Shown: piece by piece, positions 1 through 8,795 of the stretch
Position numbering within the stretch: position 1 is the first letter of the stretch
How the letters are laid out: each line of letters starts with the position of its first letter
Assembly (NCBI GenBank): GCA_902783785.1
Contig: CACZSH010000097.1
Location: 1-43,132, forward strand
From: an uncultured bacterium
GTDB lineage: Bacteria > Cyanobacteriota > Vampirovibrionia > Gastranaerophilales > Gastranaerophilaceae
Length of the DNA: 43,132 nucleotides
Direction of reading: 5' to 3'
The notes under the pieces: model-generated
What the model saw: the letters and a program-made list of their open reading frames with translations, nothing else
Database searches by the model: none
Told to the model about the DNA's origin: nothing
Made by a program: the position numbers and the translations under genes

Positions 1-58
1 AAAAACGGCTGAAATATGAATAGCAAATTACAGATTTAACCCCACGGAGAAATTAGAA

Positions 59-1852
59 ATGGACATAGAAAAATTACGAAATATAGCGATAATAGCACAC
101 GTCGACCACGGAAAAACTTCAATGGTAGATTGTATGTTAAAACAAAGCGGAGTATTTAGAGAAAATCAACAAGTACAAGCCTGTGTATTGGATTCAAACG
201 ACCTTGAAAGAGAAAGAGGTATAACCATTCTTTCAAAAAACATTTCTGTTGATTATAAAGGTTATCACATAAATGTTGTTGATACACCGGGCCACGCAGA
301 CTTTGGCGGTGAAGTTGAACGTGTATTAGGTATGGTTGACGGAGCATTATTAATCGTTGATGCAGCAGAAGGTCCTATGCCTCAAACAAGATTTGTTCTT
401 TCAAAAGCTTTAGAATTAGGCTTAAGAATTATAGTTGTAATAAATAAAATTGACAAACCTGCAGCAGAACCTGATTTAGCATTAGATAAAGTTTTTGATT
501 TATTTACAGAATTAACTGATAATGATGATTTAATAGATTTTCCTGTAATATATGCAAGTTCGTTGCAAGGTTTTGCAAAAAAAGAATTAGAAGATGAAAG
601 CGATAATATAGCCCCATTAATGGATTGCATTATCGAAAATATTAAGCATCCGGAAGGCGATGCTGATGCAAATCTTCAATTCCATGTAACAACACTTGAT
701 TATAATGATTACGTAGGAAGAATTGCAATCGGAAGAATTAAAAACGGACATTTAAAATCACAAGAAACACTGTCATTGATAAAAGCAGACGGTTCTATTC
801 AAAGATGCAAAATCACAAAATTATTTGGTTTCCACGATTTAGGACGTGTAGAAATAGAAGAAGCATCTGCAGGTGATATTGTAGGTATAGCAGGATTTAG
901 CGATGTTCAAATTGGTGAAACTATTTCATCGCTTGAAAATCCTGAAGCATTACCTTTAATACACATTGACGAACCAACATTACAAATGAATTTTTCAGTA
1001 AATGACAGTCCGTATGCCGGTCAAGAAGGCAAATTTGTAACTTCAAGACAATTAAGAAAAAGACTATATGATGAATTAGAAAAAAATGTAAGTTTGAGAG
1101 TTGAAGATACAGATAATACTGATAGATTTATCGTATCTGGCAGAGGAGAATTACATTTAAGTATTCTTATTGAAACAATGAGAAGAGAAGGTTTTGAATT
1201 TCAAGTTTCTAAACCTGAAGTAATCTACAAAACCATAAACGGCGAACAAATGGAACCATATGAAAACCTTTTCCTTGATGTACCTGATGAATGCACAGGA
1301 ACATGTATTGAAAGATTAGCCGGAAGAAAAGCTAAAATGATTGATATGCAATCAACAGGAACTCGTTCAAAGTTAGAATTTGTAATTCCTGCAAGAGGTT
1401 TAATCGGATTTAAAGGTGAATTTATAAGATTAACAAGAGGTGAAGGTATAATGTATCATACTTTTAACAAGTATGATGTCCTTGCCGGAGATATTCCAAA
1501 ACAAAGAATGGGTTCGTTAATAGCATTTGAACAAGGCGAAGCAGTACCTTACGCTTTAGCTCAATTCGAAGACAGAGGAACATTCTTTATCACCCCTAAA
1601 ACTAAGGTTTATAAAGGCATGATAGTTGGAGAAGGTAATAGAGCTCAGGATGTAGCTGTTAATGTTTGCAAAACTAAAAAATTAACAAATATGAGAACAT
1701 CTACTGCTGACGTTATGGTAACTTTAAAAGCTCCAAAAATTCTTTCACTTGAAGAAGCAATTGATTATATTGCTGATGATGAATTATGCGAAATCACACC
1801 TGAAAGTGTCAGAATGAGAAAAGCTGATTTAACAAGAACAAGATTTAATTAG
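59..1852 (+). CDS. typA: TypA/BipA ribosome-associated GTPase
   Basis: Translational GTPase of the TypA/BipA family, which binds the 70S ribosome at the EF-G site and helps ribosome assembly and stress adaptation. The G domain is intact: G1 AHVDHGKT at residues 13-20, G2 RGIT at 53-56, G3 DTPGH at 75-79 and G4 NKID at 129-132. The EF-G-like domains and the BipA C-terminal domain follow, including the conserved stretch [11 protein letters not shown]. Length 597 residues is normal for the family. The ATG is preceded by GGAGAAA. The next gene starts 7 bases after the stop, so the two are probably cotranscribed. Several stretches resemble cyanobacterial TypA as I remember it. The identification is secure. 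Confidence 0.97.
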   Translation: MDIEKLRNIAIIAHVDHGKTSMVDCMLKQSGVFRENQQVQACVLDSNDLERERGITILSKNISVDYKGYHINVVDTPGHADFGGEVERVLGMVDGALLIVDAAEGPMPQTRFVLSKALELGLRIIVVINKIDKPAAEPDLALDKVFDLFTELTDNDDLIDFPVIYASSLQGFAKKELEDESDNIAPLMDCIIENIKHPEGDADANLQFHVTTLDYNDYVGRIAIGRIKNGHLKSQETLSLIKADGSIQRCKITKLFGFHDLGRVEIEEASAGDIVGIAGFSDVQIGETISSLENPEALPLIHIDEPTLQMNFSVNDSPYAGQEGKFVTSRQLRKRLYDELEKNVSLRVEDTDNTDRFIVSGRGELHLSILIETMRREGFEFQVSKPEVIYKTINGEQMEPYENLFLDVPDECTGTCIERLAGRKAKMIDMQSTGTRSKLEFVIPARGLIGFKGEFIRLTRGEGIMYHTFNKYDVLAGDIPKQRMGSLIAFEQGEAVPYALAQFEDRGTFFITPKTKVYKGMIVGEGNRAQDVAVNVCKTKKLTNMRTSTADVMVTLKAPKILSLEEAIDYIADDELCEITPESVRMRKADLTRTRFN

Positions 1853-1859
1853 GATAAAA

Positions 1860-2807
1860 ATGGCAAAAACAGTCAGAGTATGTCATTATAAAAAATTAAA
1901 GATAAAACTCAACGGTGATGTCTATCCTTGCTGCACGTCTTATCCTCATACAAAATTAGGTAATATTTTTGATAAAGATATTTATGACAAAATTGAAAAT
2001 ACTGATGTAATCTGCGAATGTCCAATGTTTAAATCCGTAAAACGAACAGCTGATGATAAAATTGATTTAGATTATATCCACTATGAAACATCTAATATTT
2101 GTCAAGCCTCATGTGTTTGTTGTCCGCAACGTAAAGATAAAATGCCGAATGAAGAAATACATTTGGCAAAAATCAGAGAACTAATCGAGCATTACAAACC
2201 AAAAAATATCATTGCTATTGGAGGAGAAATATTAGTTCAGGAAAAAGCATTTAATGATTTATTCGAATTGAAACAACAATATCCTGAAATGAAAATTTCA
2301 ACTATAACAAATTTGTGTGTAGGCAAAGAAAGACTAAAAAGAGCAGAAGAAATTTTTGACAAAATGACTGTTTCAATGTTAGGGTTTTCAGAACTTACGT
2401 ATAAAAATGAAATGGGGTTGGATTTTAATAAAACCATTGATAATTTTAACGAACTTTATAACAATAAAAAAGTAAAATTATCTCCAAAATATCTTGCAAT
2501 GCCAACTAATTTATTTGAAATAATCCCCTTTTTCAAATGGGCTATTAATTTAGAAATTGAAAAGATTTATTTGCATTGTATTCATGAATTTGAGCAAGTT
2601 GCAAATTTAAAAAATCCATATTGGGTAAAGACTTTTGCAAAAGTTGAAAAACAATTAAAAACTATTTTTGAAAGTAATAAAGAAATGCTAATCGCTAAAA
2701 ATAAGCATTTTATTTCAATTCACAGAATTTTAGCCAACAGAACAAACATAACTCAACAATATCTTGATAGTTTAAATCTAAGCAATATTGTGAAAATAAC
2801 TGTGTAG
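1860..2807 (+). CDS. Radical SAM protein with an N-terminal SPASM-like cysteine segment
   Basis: Probable radical S-adenosylmethionine enzyme of 315 residues, substrate unknown. The [4Fe-4S]/SAM motif is CX3CX2C at Cys81, Cys85 and Cys88 (CQASCVCC, with an extra Cys87), preceded by the usual HYETSN strand. The first 55 residues carry NGDVYPCC followed by LGNIF, which is the signature of a SPASM/twitch auxiliary-cluster segment, plus Cys8, Cys52 and Cys54. In most SPASM proteins this segment follows the radical SAM core, whereas here it comes first. The C-terminal 200 residues have no motif I recognise. The gene sits 7 bases behind typA and 53 bases before the DUF1015 gene. Family assignment is fairly sure; the reaction is unknown. 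Confidence 0.8.
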   Translation: MAKTVRVCHYKKLKIKLNGDVYPCCTSYPHTKLGNIFDKDIYDKIENTDVICECPMFKSVKRTADDKIDLDYIHYETSNICQASCVCCPQRKDKMPNEEIHLAKIRELIEHYKPKNIIAIGGEILVQEKAFNDLFELKQQYPEMKISTITNLCVGKERLKRAEEIFDKMTVSMLGFSELTYKNEMGLDFNKTIDNFNELYNNKKVKLSPKYLAMPTNLFEIIPFFKWAINLEIEKIYLHCIHEFEQVANLKNPYWVKTFAKVEKQLKTIFESNKEMLIAKNKHFISIHRILANRTNITQQYLDSLNLSNIVKITV

Positions 2808-2860
2808 AATTTGCGTTTTGTATTTTGATATGCAATAATAAAAAAAATTGGGAGGGATTT

Positions 2861-4162
2861 ATGAGTATTGAAGTAAAACCATTAGACGCTATAGTATATA
2901 ATCAAGAAAAGGTAAATATGACTGATGTTATTGCACCACCTTATGATGTAATATCAGATGATTACAGAGATGAATTAGAAAAAAGAAGTGCATATAACAT
3001 TGTAAAATTAATTTTAGCAAATAACAATACAAACTTGAATGATGAAAATAACAGATATAATAAAGCTTATGAAAATTACAAGAAATGGTTAGATGAAGGT
3101 GTTTTAGTAAAAACAGAAAAGCCTTGTATATTATATGTTATACAAAATTATGAAAAAAACGGTAAAAAAATAACAAGAAAAGGCTTTATAGCAAGAAACA
3201 GAATAGAAGATTTTGCTAATAAAAATATTCTTCCTCACGAATATACAATGGGAGGCCCAAAAGAAGACAGGTTAAATTTAACAAAAAAATGTAAAGCAAA
3301 CTTTTCACAAGTATTTTTAGTATATTCAGATCCTGAAAAACAAATTGAAAATGCAATAGATTACACACAAAAACCATTTATAGATGTAACTGATGATTTA
3401 GGTGTTCAAAACATTGTATACAAAATTGATGATGAAAAAACAATAAAATTAATAGAAAAAGTTTTGAGCGATAAAACTTGTCTTATTGCTGACGGACACC
3501 ACAGATACGAAACAGCGATGAATTATAGAAATTATATTAACTCTTCTGATAATAACGATTCAACAAAATATGTTATGAGTTATTTTACAAATATGGAAGA
3601 TGACTTACTAATATTTCCGACTCATAGAATTTTAACAAAATGGGTAGAACCGTATGTATTATTAGAAAAAGTAAAAAAATACTTTGATGTTGAAGATTAT
3701 ACTTTTGACGGAACAAACAAAGATGAAGTAAAAGCCAAATTCTTACAAGCGATAGAAGATTCATCAAAAAAACAAATTTCAATGGGCTTGTATATGAAAA
3801 ATGTTAATAAATTCTATCTATTAAAATTGAGAGAAAATGTAGATGAAATTTTAAATGAATACAAAGTACCCGAAGTTTTAAAAACATTAGACTTAATCGT
3901 ATTACATAAGGTAATAATTTCAAAAGAATTGGAATATACACAAGAAGAACAAATGGCACAAGATGGAATTTTGTATATCAAACAAGAATCAGAAGCCTTT
4001 GATATGATCGATTTAGGAAAGGCAGAAGCTTCATTTATAATGGCATATCCTAAAATTCAAGATATAAAAAGAATATCGGAAGCAGGAGAAAGAATGCCAC
4101 AAAAATCGACTTATTTCTATCCAAAATTATTATCAGGAATAGTAATAAATCCTCTTGATTAG
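2861..4162 (+). CDS. DUF1015 family protein
   Basis: A 433-residue protein matching the DUF1015 family (PF06245), whose biochemical role I do not know. Visible family signatures are DVIAPPYDVIS at residues 22-32, PHE...DRL in the first third, NFSQVFLVY, and ADGHHRYETA with Asp211, His213 and His214. FPTHR lies further on. The start is the ATG at 2861 because GGGAGGG lies 4-10 bases upstream; a TTG at 2825 would add 12 residues with no homologous look and would place that ribosome site inside the gene. It ends 15 bases before a strong bidirectional terminator, so it is the last gene of the typA transcript. The histidine-rich motif suggests an enzyme, but no reaction should be assumed. Confidence 0.88.
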   Translation: MSIEVKPLDAIVYNQEKVNMTDVIAPPYDVISDDYRDELEKRSAYNIVKLILANNNTNLNDENNRYNKAYENYKKWLDEGVLVKTEKPCILYVIQNYEKNGKKITRKGFIARNRIEDFANKNILPHEYTMGGPKEDRLNLTKKCKANFSQVFLVYSDPEKQIENAIDYTQKPFIDVTDDLGVQNIVYKIDDEKTIKLIEKVLSDKTCLIADGHHRYETAMNYRNYINSSDNNDSTKYVMSYFTNMEDDLLIFPTHRILTKWVEPYVLLEKVKKYFDVEDYTFDGTNKDEVKAKFLQAIEDSSKKQISMGLYMKNVNKFYLLKLRENVDEILNEYKVPEVLKTLDLIVLHKVIISKELEYTQEEQMAQDGILYIKQESEAFDMIDLGKAEASFIMAYPKIQDIKRISEAGERMPQKSTYFYPKLLSGIVINPLD

Positions 4163-4177
4163 GAAAAAATTTAAACT

Positions 4178-4209
4178 AAAAAGGGCGGAGCTAAAGCTCC
4201 GCCCTTTTT
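4178..4209. terminator. Bidirectional intrinsic terminator
   Basis: A perfect 15-bp stem (GGGCGGAGCT core) with a two-base AA loop, flanked by five A on the left and five T on the right. It lies between the convergent DUF1015 and HD-GYP-like genes, so it can end transcripts from both strands. Confidence 0.93.
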
Positions 4210-4242
4210 AGCATGTATTACGATTTGCGATTTTAAATTATA

Positions 4243-5616
4243 CTAACAACCCATCAATTTGCATAAAGCCGCAACGACATCAGGGTCCCATTTAATACCG
4301 ACTTCGGATTTGATAATATCAAGAGCTTTAGCCTTATCCATAGCCTCTCTGAATGGTCTATCGGAAGTTAGAGCAGAAAATGCATCTGCAACTGCAATAA
4401 TTCTTGAGCCAAAAGGAATAGACATACCTTTTAAACCTTCAGGTTCACCTTGTCCGTTCCATCGTTCTTTATGATAGTGAATGTACGGTACAACTTCTGA
4501 TAAGAAATTAATATTCATAAGTAAATTTACACCAACATTTGGTGAATTTTGTAATTTTTCCCATTCTTCTTTGGATAATTTACCATTTCTACTGAATAAT
4601 TCTGCCGGCAATGTAATTTTACCAATATTTTGAAGCAATCCTGCATAATAAATCAAATCGCTTGTTTTTTCATTTAAACCAATTTGTTTACACAAAGCTT
4701 TTGACAAATCTGCAGTATTTTGAGAGTGATCAACTTTATATTGACCTTTAATATCAACAGCTCTAGCAAGTTGAGTAACAAATATTTGTTGTTCATCACC
4801 CAAATCGCCAATTAAAGCAGTTAATTCGGCTCTCATATGTTGCAATTCGCTAGCTTCTGCATTTTCATCTGCTAATAAATCTTGAGATTCTTCCAATATT
4901 TTTTGCAAAGACATAGATGTTGCAAATAATCTTGCTATTGATTGAACCAAATCTAAATATTCATTCTTAAACGCTTCATCTTTATAACTTTGAATGACTA
5001 TAACACCAACTTTATAAGCATTATTATTCATTGGAATAGCAGTATATAATTTAACTTTATCTTCATTCAATTCTTTTATAGGCTTAAATAAAAGATTTTT
5101 ATCTAAATTTTTAGCTTCAATAATAACTCTTTCGTTATAAGCTTTTTGAACTATAGAATCTTCCTCTAAATTATAACCAATATTATATTTATAAGCATCA
5201 TCTTCAAAATTAACAGATGAACCTACAAGAACCAAATCTTTATCTTCAACATTTAAACCCATGGCAAACTCTTGAGATAAATAGACATGACAAGCATCTA
5301 CATCTAACATTTGAGAAATTGTTTTAGCAATAGAATTATAAATAATATAATCTTCTTCAGAGTTAAACCCTAAAACGCAAAGTGTTCTATCCAAAGAATA
5401 AATATCAACAAGTTCTCTAAGCTGTTTTTTTAAATTAGCAACCTTGTCACGAGAACCAGTTGCAATTTTTTTAGCTAAATCATCAGATATAAGATGTTCA
5501 GATATAAAATCCCCTAAATTAAGAGCAAAAATTTCTTCTAATGGATCTGAATCCATAAGTTCAAAACTTCTACCAAATAAAGATGCTCCGCCATTTGCTG
5601 CTTCTTTTTCTTCCAT
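4243..5616 (-). CDS. GAF domain protein with degenerate HD-GYP domain
   Basis: A 457-residue cytoplasmic protein. Residues about 75-240 look like a GAF sensor domain, a short coiled linker follows, and residues about 285-457 are an HD-GYP domain of the type that hydrolyses cyclic di-GMP. The fold signature is clear (KERWNGQGEPEGL, SRIIAVADAFSALTSDRP), but metal ligands are missing. The HD dyad is Gln329-Asn330. The HP histidine is Ser358. The HH pair is His382-Lys383, and GYP reads GEP at 390-392. His297 and Asp411 remain. The enzyme is therefore probably inactive and may serve as a binding or signalling protein. CGAGGA precedes the ATG. A near-consensus sigma-28 promoter lies upstream, so it should be expressed with late flagellar genes. 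Confidence 0.85.
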   Translation of the reverse strand: MEEKEAANGGASLFGRSFELMDSDPLEEIFALNLGDFISEHLISDDLAKKIATGSRDKVANLKKQLRELVDIYSLDRTLCVLGFNSEEDYIIYNSIAKTISQMLDVDACHVYLSQEFAMGLNVEDKDLVLVGSSVNFEDDAYKYNIGYNLEEDSIVQKAYNERVIIEAKNLDKNLLFKPIKELNEDKVKLYTAIPMNNNAYKVGVIVIQSYKDEAFKNEYLDLVQSIARLFATSMSLQKILEESQDLLADENAEASELQHMRAELTALIGDLGDEQQIFVTQLARAVDIKGQYKVDHSQNTADLSKALCKQIGLNEKTSDLIYYAGLLQNIGKITLPAELFSRNGKLSKEEWEKLQNSPNVGVNLLMNINFLSEVVPYIHYHKERWNGQGEPEGLKGMSIPFGSRIIAVADAFSALTSDRPFREAMDKAKALDIIKSEVGIKWDPDVVAALCKLMGC

Positions 5617-5653
5617 ATAATTTTCCTCGTATTTTTATTATTATACATGCTAT

Positions 5654-5680
5654 ATATCGGCATAAAAATTATAAACTTTG
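5654..5680 (-). promoter_or_regulatory. Sigma-28 (FliA-type) promoter of the HD-GYP-like gene
   Basis: On the minus strand the sequence reads CAAAGTTT, 11 bases, GCCGATAT. The E. coli flagellar consensus is TAAAGTTT, 11 bases, GCCGATAA, so only the first and last bases differ. It lies 38 bases upstream of the ATG at 5616 and downstream of the terminator of the sigma gene, so the HD-GYP-like gene has its own flagellar-type promoter. Confidence 0.85.
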
Positions 5681-5749
5681 ATAAAATTTACAAATTTCAC
5701 AAAAAACATCAAAAATCTCATTCATTTGGAGGAGAAATATAAAACTTAT

Positions 5750-5783
5750 ACAAAAAAAGTTCTCATAAGAGAACTTTTTTTGT
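5750..5783. terminator. Intrinsic terminator of the sigma factor gene
   Basis: A perfect 15-bp stem (ACAAAAAAAGTTCTC arm) with a four-base ATAA loop. The A7 and T7 tracts are part of the stem on either side. It lies 22 bases downstream of the sigma factor stop codon on the minus strand and separates that gene from the promoter of the HD-GYP-like gene. Confidence 0.88.
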
Positions 5784-5804
5784 ATATAATCAGTAACATA
5801 AAAT

Positions 5805-6626
5805 TTAAACAATTGACTTTCTATATCTATCCACACGAGTTTCTGAAAGAATATTTTTCAATTTCATAATAGCTTGCGCATGAAGTTGTGAAACACGAGA
5901 TTCAGATACATCAATTGTGGCACCGATTTCTTTTAATGTCATATTTTCATGATAGTAAAGAACCATAATCATTCGTTCACGTTCAGGCAAACGTCTTAAA
6001 GCTCGCTCAAGCTCTTTCTTAACATCTTTTTCTTCCATTTCTTCATGAGGAGTTAAAGAACGAGTATCTTCTAATGTATCAATAATTTCCATACTATCAT
6101 CGGAAGTTCCCCTCTTGTCATATATAGAACCAACTGTTGTATCTTCAGATAGAATTTGATCAACTTTTTCTTTTTCAATACCTAATAATTCACCGACTTC
6201 TGAACTTGTTGCAGCACGTCCAAATTTTTGACGTAATTCTTCTTGTGCTTGTTTTACGTCTTTAATTTTCTTTCTTGCGCTTCTAGGTAAAAAGTCTTGT
6301 GAACGAATCTTATCGATAATATTACCTCTGATACGCATTAGAGCATATGTTTCAAATCTTGCACCTTTATCAGGGGTAAATTTTTCTACTGCATCAATTA
6401 AACCTTCTACACCATAACTTGAGATATCTTCTTCAGAAAATGTAACAGGCAACGAAACTTTTACACGATTTACAACGTATTTTGTAAGATAAATATATTG
6501 CACAATAAGAGTATCTCTGATTTTCTTGTTAGATTTATCTTCAAAATATTGATACCAAAGCTTTTCTAACTCTTCGTCAGGCAATTTTTTTATATTATTA
6601 TAACTATTGTAAATTCCCTCTGTCAT
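5805..6626 (-). CDS. fliA: FliA/WhiG-family RNA polymerase sigma factor (sigma-28)
   Basis: A 273-residue sigma-70 family protein lacking region 1. Region 2 covers roughly residues 35-105 (LIVQYIYLTKYVV, EEDISSYGVEGLIDAVEKF, FETYALMRIRGNIID). Region 3 is about 120-170 and the region 4 helix-turn-helix about 205-260 (MTLKEIGATIDVSESRVSQLHAQA). The DYLPRSxRKK-type stretch (QDFLPRSARKK) after region 2 is typical of FliA/WhiG/SigD. Such factors read TAAA/GCCGATAA promoters. Three such promoters exist in this window, one directly downstream, which supports a flagellar role. A GGGATAAAGGG ribosome site abuts the ATG. A TATAAT lies about 30 bases upstream. No anti-sigma gene adjoins it; the FlgM candidate is at 26560. 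Confidence 0.93.
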   Translation of the reverse strand: MTEGIYNSYNNIKKLPDEELEKLWYQYFEDKSNKKIRDTLIVQYIYLTKYVVNRVKVSLPVTFSEEDISSYGVEGLIDAVEKFTPDKGARFETYALMRIRGNIIDKIRSQDFLPRSARKKIKDVKQAQEELRQKFGRAATSSEVGELLGIEKEKVDQILSEDTTVGSIYDKRGTSDDSMEIIDTLEDTRSLTPHEEMEEKDVKKELERALRRLPERERMIMVLYYHENMTLKEIGATIDVSESRVSQLHAQAIMKLKNILSETRVDRYRKSIV

Positions 6627-6655
6627 CCCTTTATCCCAAATTTGGTAGAAAGTAT

Positions 6656-6661
6656 ATTATA
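6656..6661 (-). promoter_or_regulatory. Likely -10 element of the sigma factor gene
   Basis: A perfect TATAAT on the minus strand, 29 bases before the sigma factor ATG. I see no good -35 hexamer at 16-18 bases, so this is a weak call in AT-rich DNA. Confidence 0.35.
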
Positions 6662-6717
6662 ATACTATTTTATTTAAAATAATAGAAACTTCATCATTTA
6701 TTTGTATGATTTAGAAC

Positions 6718-6746
6718 ATAAAAAAATAAGGCTTCCCTGCCTATTG
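6718..6746 (-). terminator. Intrinsic terminator downstream of the 103-residue gene
   Basis: On the minus strand AATAGGC and GCCTTATT form a stem with one bulge around an AGGGAA loop, followed by a run of seven T. It lies about 50 bases after the stop of the 6794-7105 gene and before the sigma factor promoter region. Confidence 0.7.
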
Positions 6747-6776
6747 TTTAGCGTCCATGCATAATCGCAATAGTCG
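6718..6776 (-). ncRNA. Possible small structured RNA or structured 3' UTR
   Basis: The stretch between the 103-residue gene and the sigma factor is visibly less AT-rich than its surroundings. On the minus strand CTATT/AATAG and GCG/CGC arms can form a hairpin with a five-base bulge and a loop holding the palindrome ATGCAT. This is followed at once by a terminator hairpin with a T tract. A TATAAT at 6782-6787 would give a start near 6776 and an RNA of about 58 bases, but no -35 is visible. The strand of the T tract decides the orientation. It could simply be the 3' UTR of the upstream gene. Confidence 0.25.
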
Positions 6777-6793
6777 AACGTATTATACACAAA

Positions 6794-7105
6794 TTACTGT
6801 ATCAGAGAGTAATCAAAACCTTCTATTTCTACACCTATTGGAGGTCCAAAATTATTGCCCAATAGCGTCAGTAAATTTTCACAAATAGTATTATCTTTTT
6901 CTTCCGATTTTTCAGATTTCGTTAATGGTTTTGTCATATTATTGATATTCTGCTCAAACAATTCATTAATATCATCAAAAACTTTTTCGAATGTATCAAT
7001 TTGTTCTGATTGAGTTTTTGCATTATTACTTAGTAGTTGTTCAAGAGTCTTATTATTAACCGATGGATTTATAAACAAATCCATAGCGCAGTCTATTTCG
7101 GGCAT
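6794..7105 (-). CDS. Small hypothetical protein
   Basis: An open frame of 103 residues that I do not recognise. The protein is acidic and rich in Asn, Glu and Lys. It has no signal peptide, no membrane segment and two Cys. The middle (TFEKVFDDINELFEQ) should be helical. The ribosome site is poor: GAGG lies 14 bases before the ATG, and an internal ATG seven codons on is no better placed. It stands alone between the divergent sugar operon and the sigma factor, with its own terminator. It is probably a real gene, because it is open, correctly spaced and terminated, but it has no assignable function. Confidence 0.55.
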   Translation of the reverse strand: MPEIDCAMDLFINPSVNNKTLEQLLSNNAKTQSEQIDTFEKVFDDINELFEQNINNMTKPLTKSEKSEEKDNTICENLLTLLGNNFGPPIGVEIEGFDYSLIQ

Positions 7106-7230
7106 AGTATATTAAAAAACCTCATTGCTATTTACAGTTACATGTTTATCAAGATTATAATATTTTCACATCATACAAATAATGTAGATTTTAAAACTTG
7201 ATAAAAAAGTAATATTTAAGTAGAATTAAA

Positions 7231-7236
7231 TATAAT
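7231..7236 (+). promoter_or_regulatory. Likely -10 element of the nucleotide-sugar operon
   Basis: A perfect TATAAT 16 bases before the rfbC ATG and just ahead of the AAAGGGAAG ribosome site. Placement this close to the start would give a very short leader. No convincing -35 is seen. Confidence 0.3.
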
Positions 7237-7252
7237 AAAGGGAAGTTATAAA

Positions 7253-7792
7253 ATGCCATTTGAATTTGAAAAACAATCTATTAAAGACATAATTTTGATA
7301 ACTCCAAAAGTTTTTGGAGATAATCGCGGATTTTTTATGGAAACATATAAGAAGTCTGATTTTGAACAAAACGGAATATTTGGAGAATTTAACCAAGATA
7401 ATCACTCAAAATCTGCAAAAGGAGTTTTAAGAGGTCTGCATTATCAAGAAGAACCTCATGCTCAAGCAAAAATAGTAAGATGTATTAAAGGCAGGATTTA
7501 TGATGTTGCAGTAGATATTAGAAAAAATTCTGATACTTTTGGGAAATATGTAAAAGTAGATTTATCAGAAGATAACAAAAAAATGTTATATATTCCAAAA
7601 GGTTTTGCACACGGTTTTGTTTCTTTAACAGATGAAGTTGAAATAGCATATAAAACTCAAGGAGAATATTGTCCACAAGCAGATAGAGGTGTTATGTGGA
7701 ATGATAAAGATATAAATATAGATTGGGAAATAGATTTTGAACCAATATTGTCTGAAAAAGATAAAAAGCATCCAAATTTAAGTGAAATATAA
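7253..7792 (+). CDS. rfbC: dTDP-4-dehydrorhamnose 3,5-epimerase
   Basis: Third step of dTDP-L-rhamnose synthesis: epimerises dTDP-4-keto-6-deoxyglucose at C3 and C5. The RmlC cupin signatures are present: RGFFMETY at residues 25-32, GVLRGLHYQ at 57-65 with catalytic His63, VAVDIR at 85-90, YIPKGFAHGF at 113-122, and the active-site tyrosine segment AYKTQGEY at 132-139. Length 179 is typical. The ATG follows AAAGGGAAG. It is the first gene of an eight-gene operon; rfbB starts 16 bases after its stop. Confidence 0.96.
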   Translation: MPFEFEKQSIKDIILITPKVFGDNRGFFMETYKKSDFEQNGIFGEFNQDNHSKSAKGVLRGLHYQEEPHAQAKIVRCIKGRIYDVAVDIRKNSDTFGKYVKVDLSEDNKKMLYIPKGFAHGFVSLTDEVEIAYKTQGEYCPQADRGVMWNDKDINIDWEIDFEPILSEKDKKHPNLSEI

Positions 7793-7808
7793 TAAGGAGT
7801 AAGATTTG

Positions 7809-8795
7809 ATGAGATTATTAGTAACAGGCGGCGCAGGATTTATCGGAAGTTGTTTTGTAAGACATATATTAAATACATACAAGGATTATAAAGTTGTAAA
7901 CCTTGACGCATTAACATATTGCGGAAATTTAGAAAATTTAAATGATGTTAAAGACAATCCTAATTACACTTTTATACATGGAAATATTTGTGATAAAGAT
8001 TTAGTAAGAGATATAATTAAAGATGTTGATTGCGTAGTTAACTTTGCTGCAGAATCACATGTTGATAATTCTATAAAACACCCTGAAATATTTGTAGAAA
8101 CAAATGTTCAAGGAACTCTAAATTTACTTCAGGCATGTAAAGAAATCGGTATCGAAAAATATTTACAGGTAGGAACAGATGAAGTTTATGGTTCTCTTGG
8201 AAAAACAGGTTATTTCTATGAAACAACGCCTATTCAACCAAATTCTCCTTATTCAGCATCAAAAGCAAGCGCCGACTTACTTGTAAGAGCATACTATGAA
8301 ACGTATAAACTTCCTGTATTAAATACAAGATGCTCAAATAATTATGGACCTTATCAATATCCTGAAAAATTAATCCCATTCTTTATTTCTCAATTATTAA
8401 AAGGAGAAAAAGTTCCCGTATACGGAGACGGATTAAATGTAAGAGATTGGTTATACGTATACGATCACTGTAAAGCAATTGATGTAGTATTACACAAAGG
8501 TAGAATTGGTGAAGTTTATAATATTGGAGGACATAACGAAAAAACAAACATGGAAATAACAAGATTAATTCTTGATGCAATGGGGAAAGATGAATCTTCA
8601 ATTAAATATGTAGAAGATAGATTAGGACACGATAGACGTTATGCAATTGCAAATGACAAAATCCAATCTGAATTAGGCTGGGAACCATCTGTAACATTTG
8701 AAGAAGGCATAAAATTAACCATAGATTGGTACTTAAACAATCAAGATTGGATAAAATCAATAGAAAATAAGAAAAAGAAAGCGAGTCTCATTTAA
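7809..8795 (+). CDS. rfbB: dTDP-glucose 4,6-dehydratase
   Basis: Second step of dTDP-L-rhamnose synthesis, an NAD-dependent extended short-chain dehydrogenase. GGAGFIG at residues 7-13 binds NAD. Thr123-Asp124-Glu125 (TDEVYGS) are the dehydration residues, and Tyr148/Lys152 (YSASK) the YxxxK pair. Length 328 residues. I chose ATG 7809 over the TTG one codon upstream because TAAGGAG lies eight bases before it. The stop overlaps the rfbD start by one base (TAATG), which implies translational coupling. Confidence 0.97.
   Translation: MRLLVTGGAGFIGSCFVRHILNTYKDYKVVNLDALTYCGNLENLNDVKDNPNYTFIHGNICDKDLVRDIIKDVDCVVNFAAESHVDNSIKHPEIFVETNVQGTLNLLQACKEIGIEKYLQVGTDEVYGSLGKTGYFYETTPIQPNSPYSASKASADLLVRAYYETYKLPVLNTRCSNNYGPYQYPEKLIPFFISQLLKGEKVPVYGDGLNVRDWLYVYDHCKAIDVVLHKGRIGEVYNIGGHNEKTNMEITRLILDAMGKDESSIKYVEDRLGHDRRYAIANDKIQSELGWEPSVTFEEGIKLTIDWYLNNQDWIKSIENKKKKASLI

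Noticed and set aside
1-12. Three codons and a TGA at the left edge
   Set aside because: Too short to distinguish the end of an upstream gene from chance.
2825-2860. TTG start for the DUF1015 gene
   Set aside because: GGGAGGG lies inside this extension and serves the ATG at 2861, where family similarity starts.
5678-5869. Plus-strand open frame of 63 codons with GGAGGAG inside the region
   Set aside because: It overlaps the end of the sigma factor gene and crosses its terminator, and the GGAGGAG at about 5728 has no start codon at a proper distance.
6753-6787. TCGAAC next to paired arms, considered as a tRNA
   Set aside because: No acceptor stem, anticodon arm or CCA-like end can be drawn around it.
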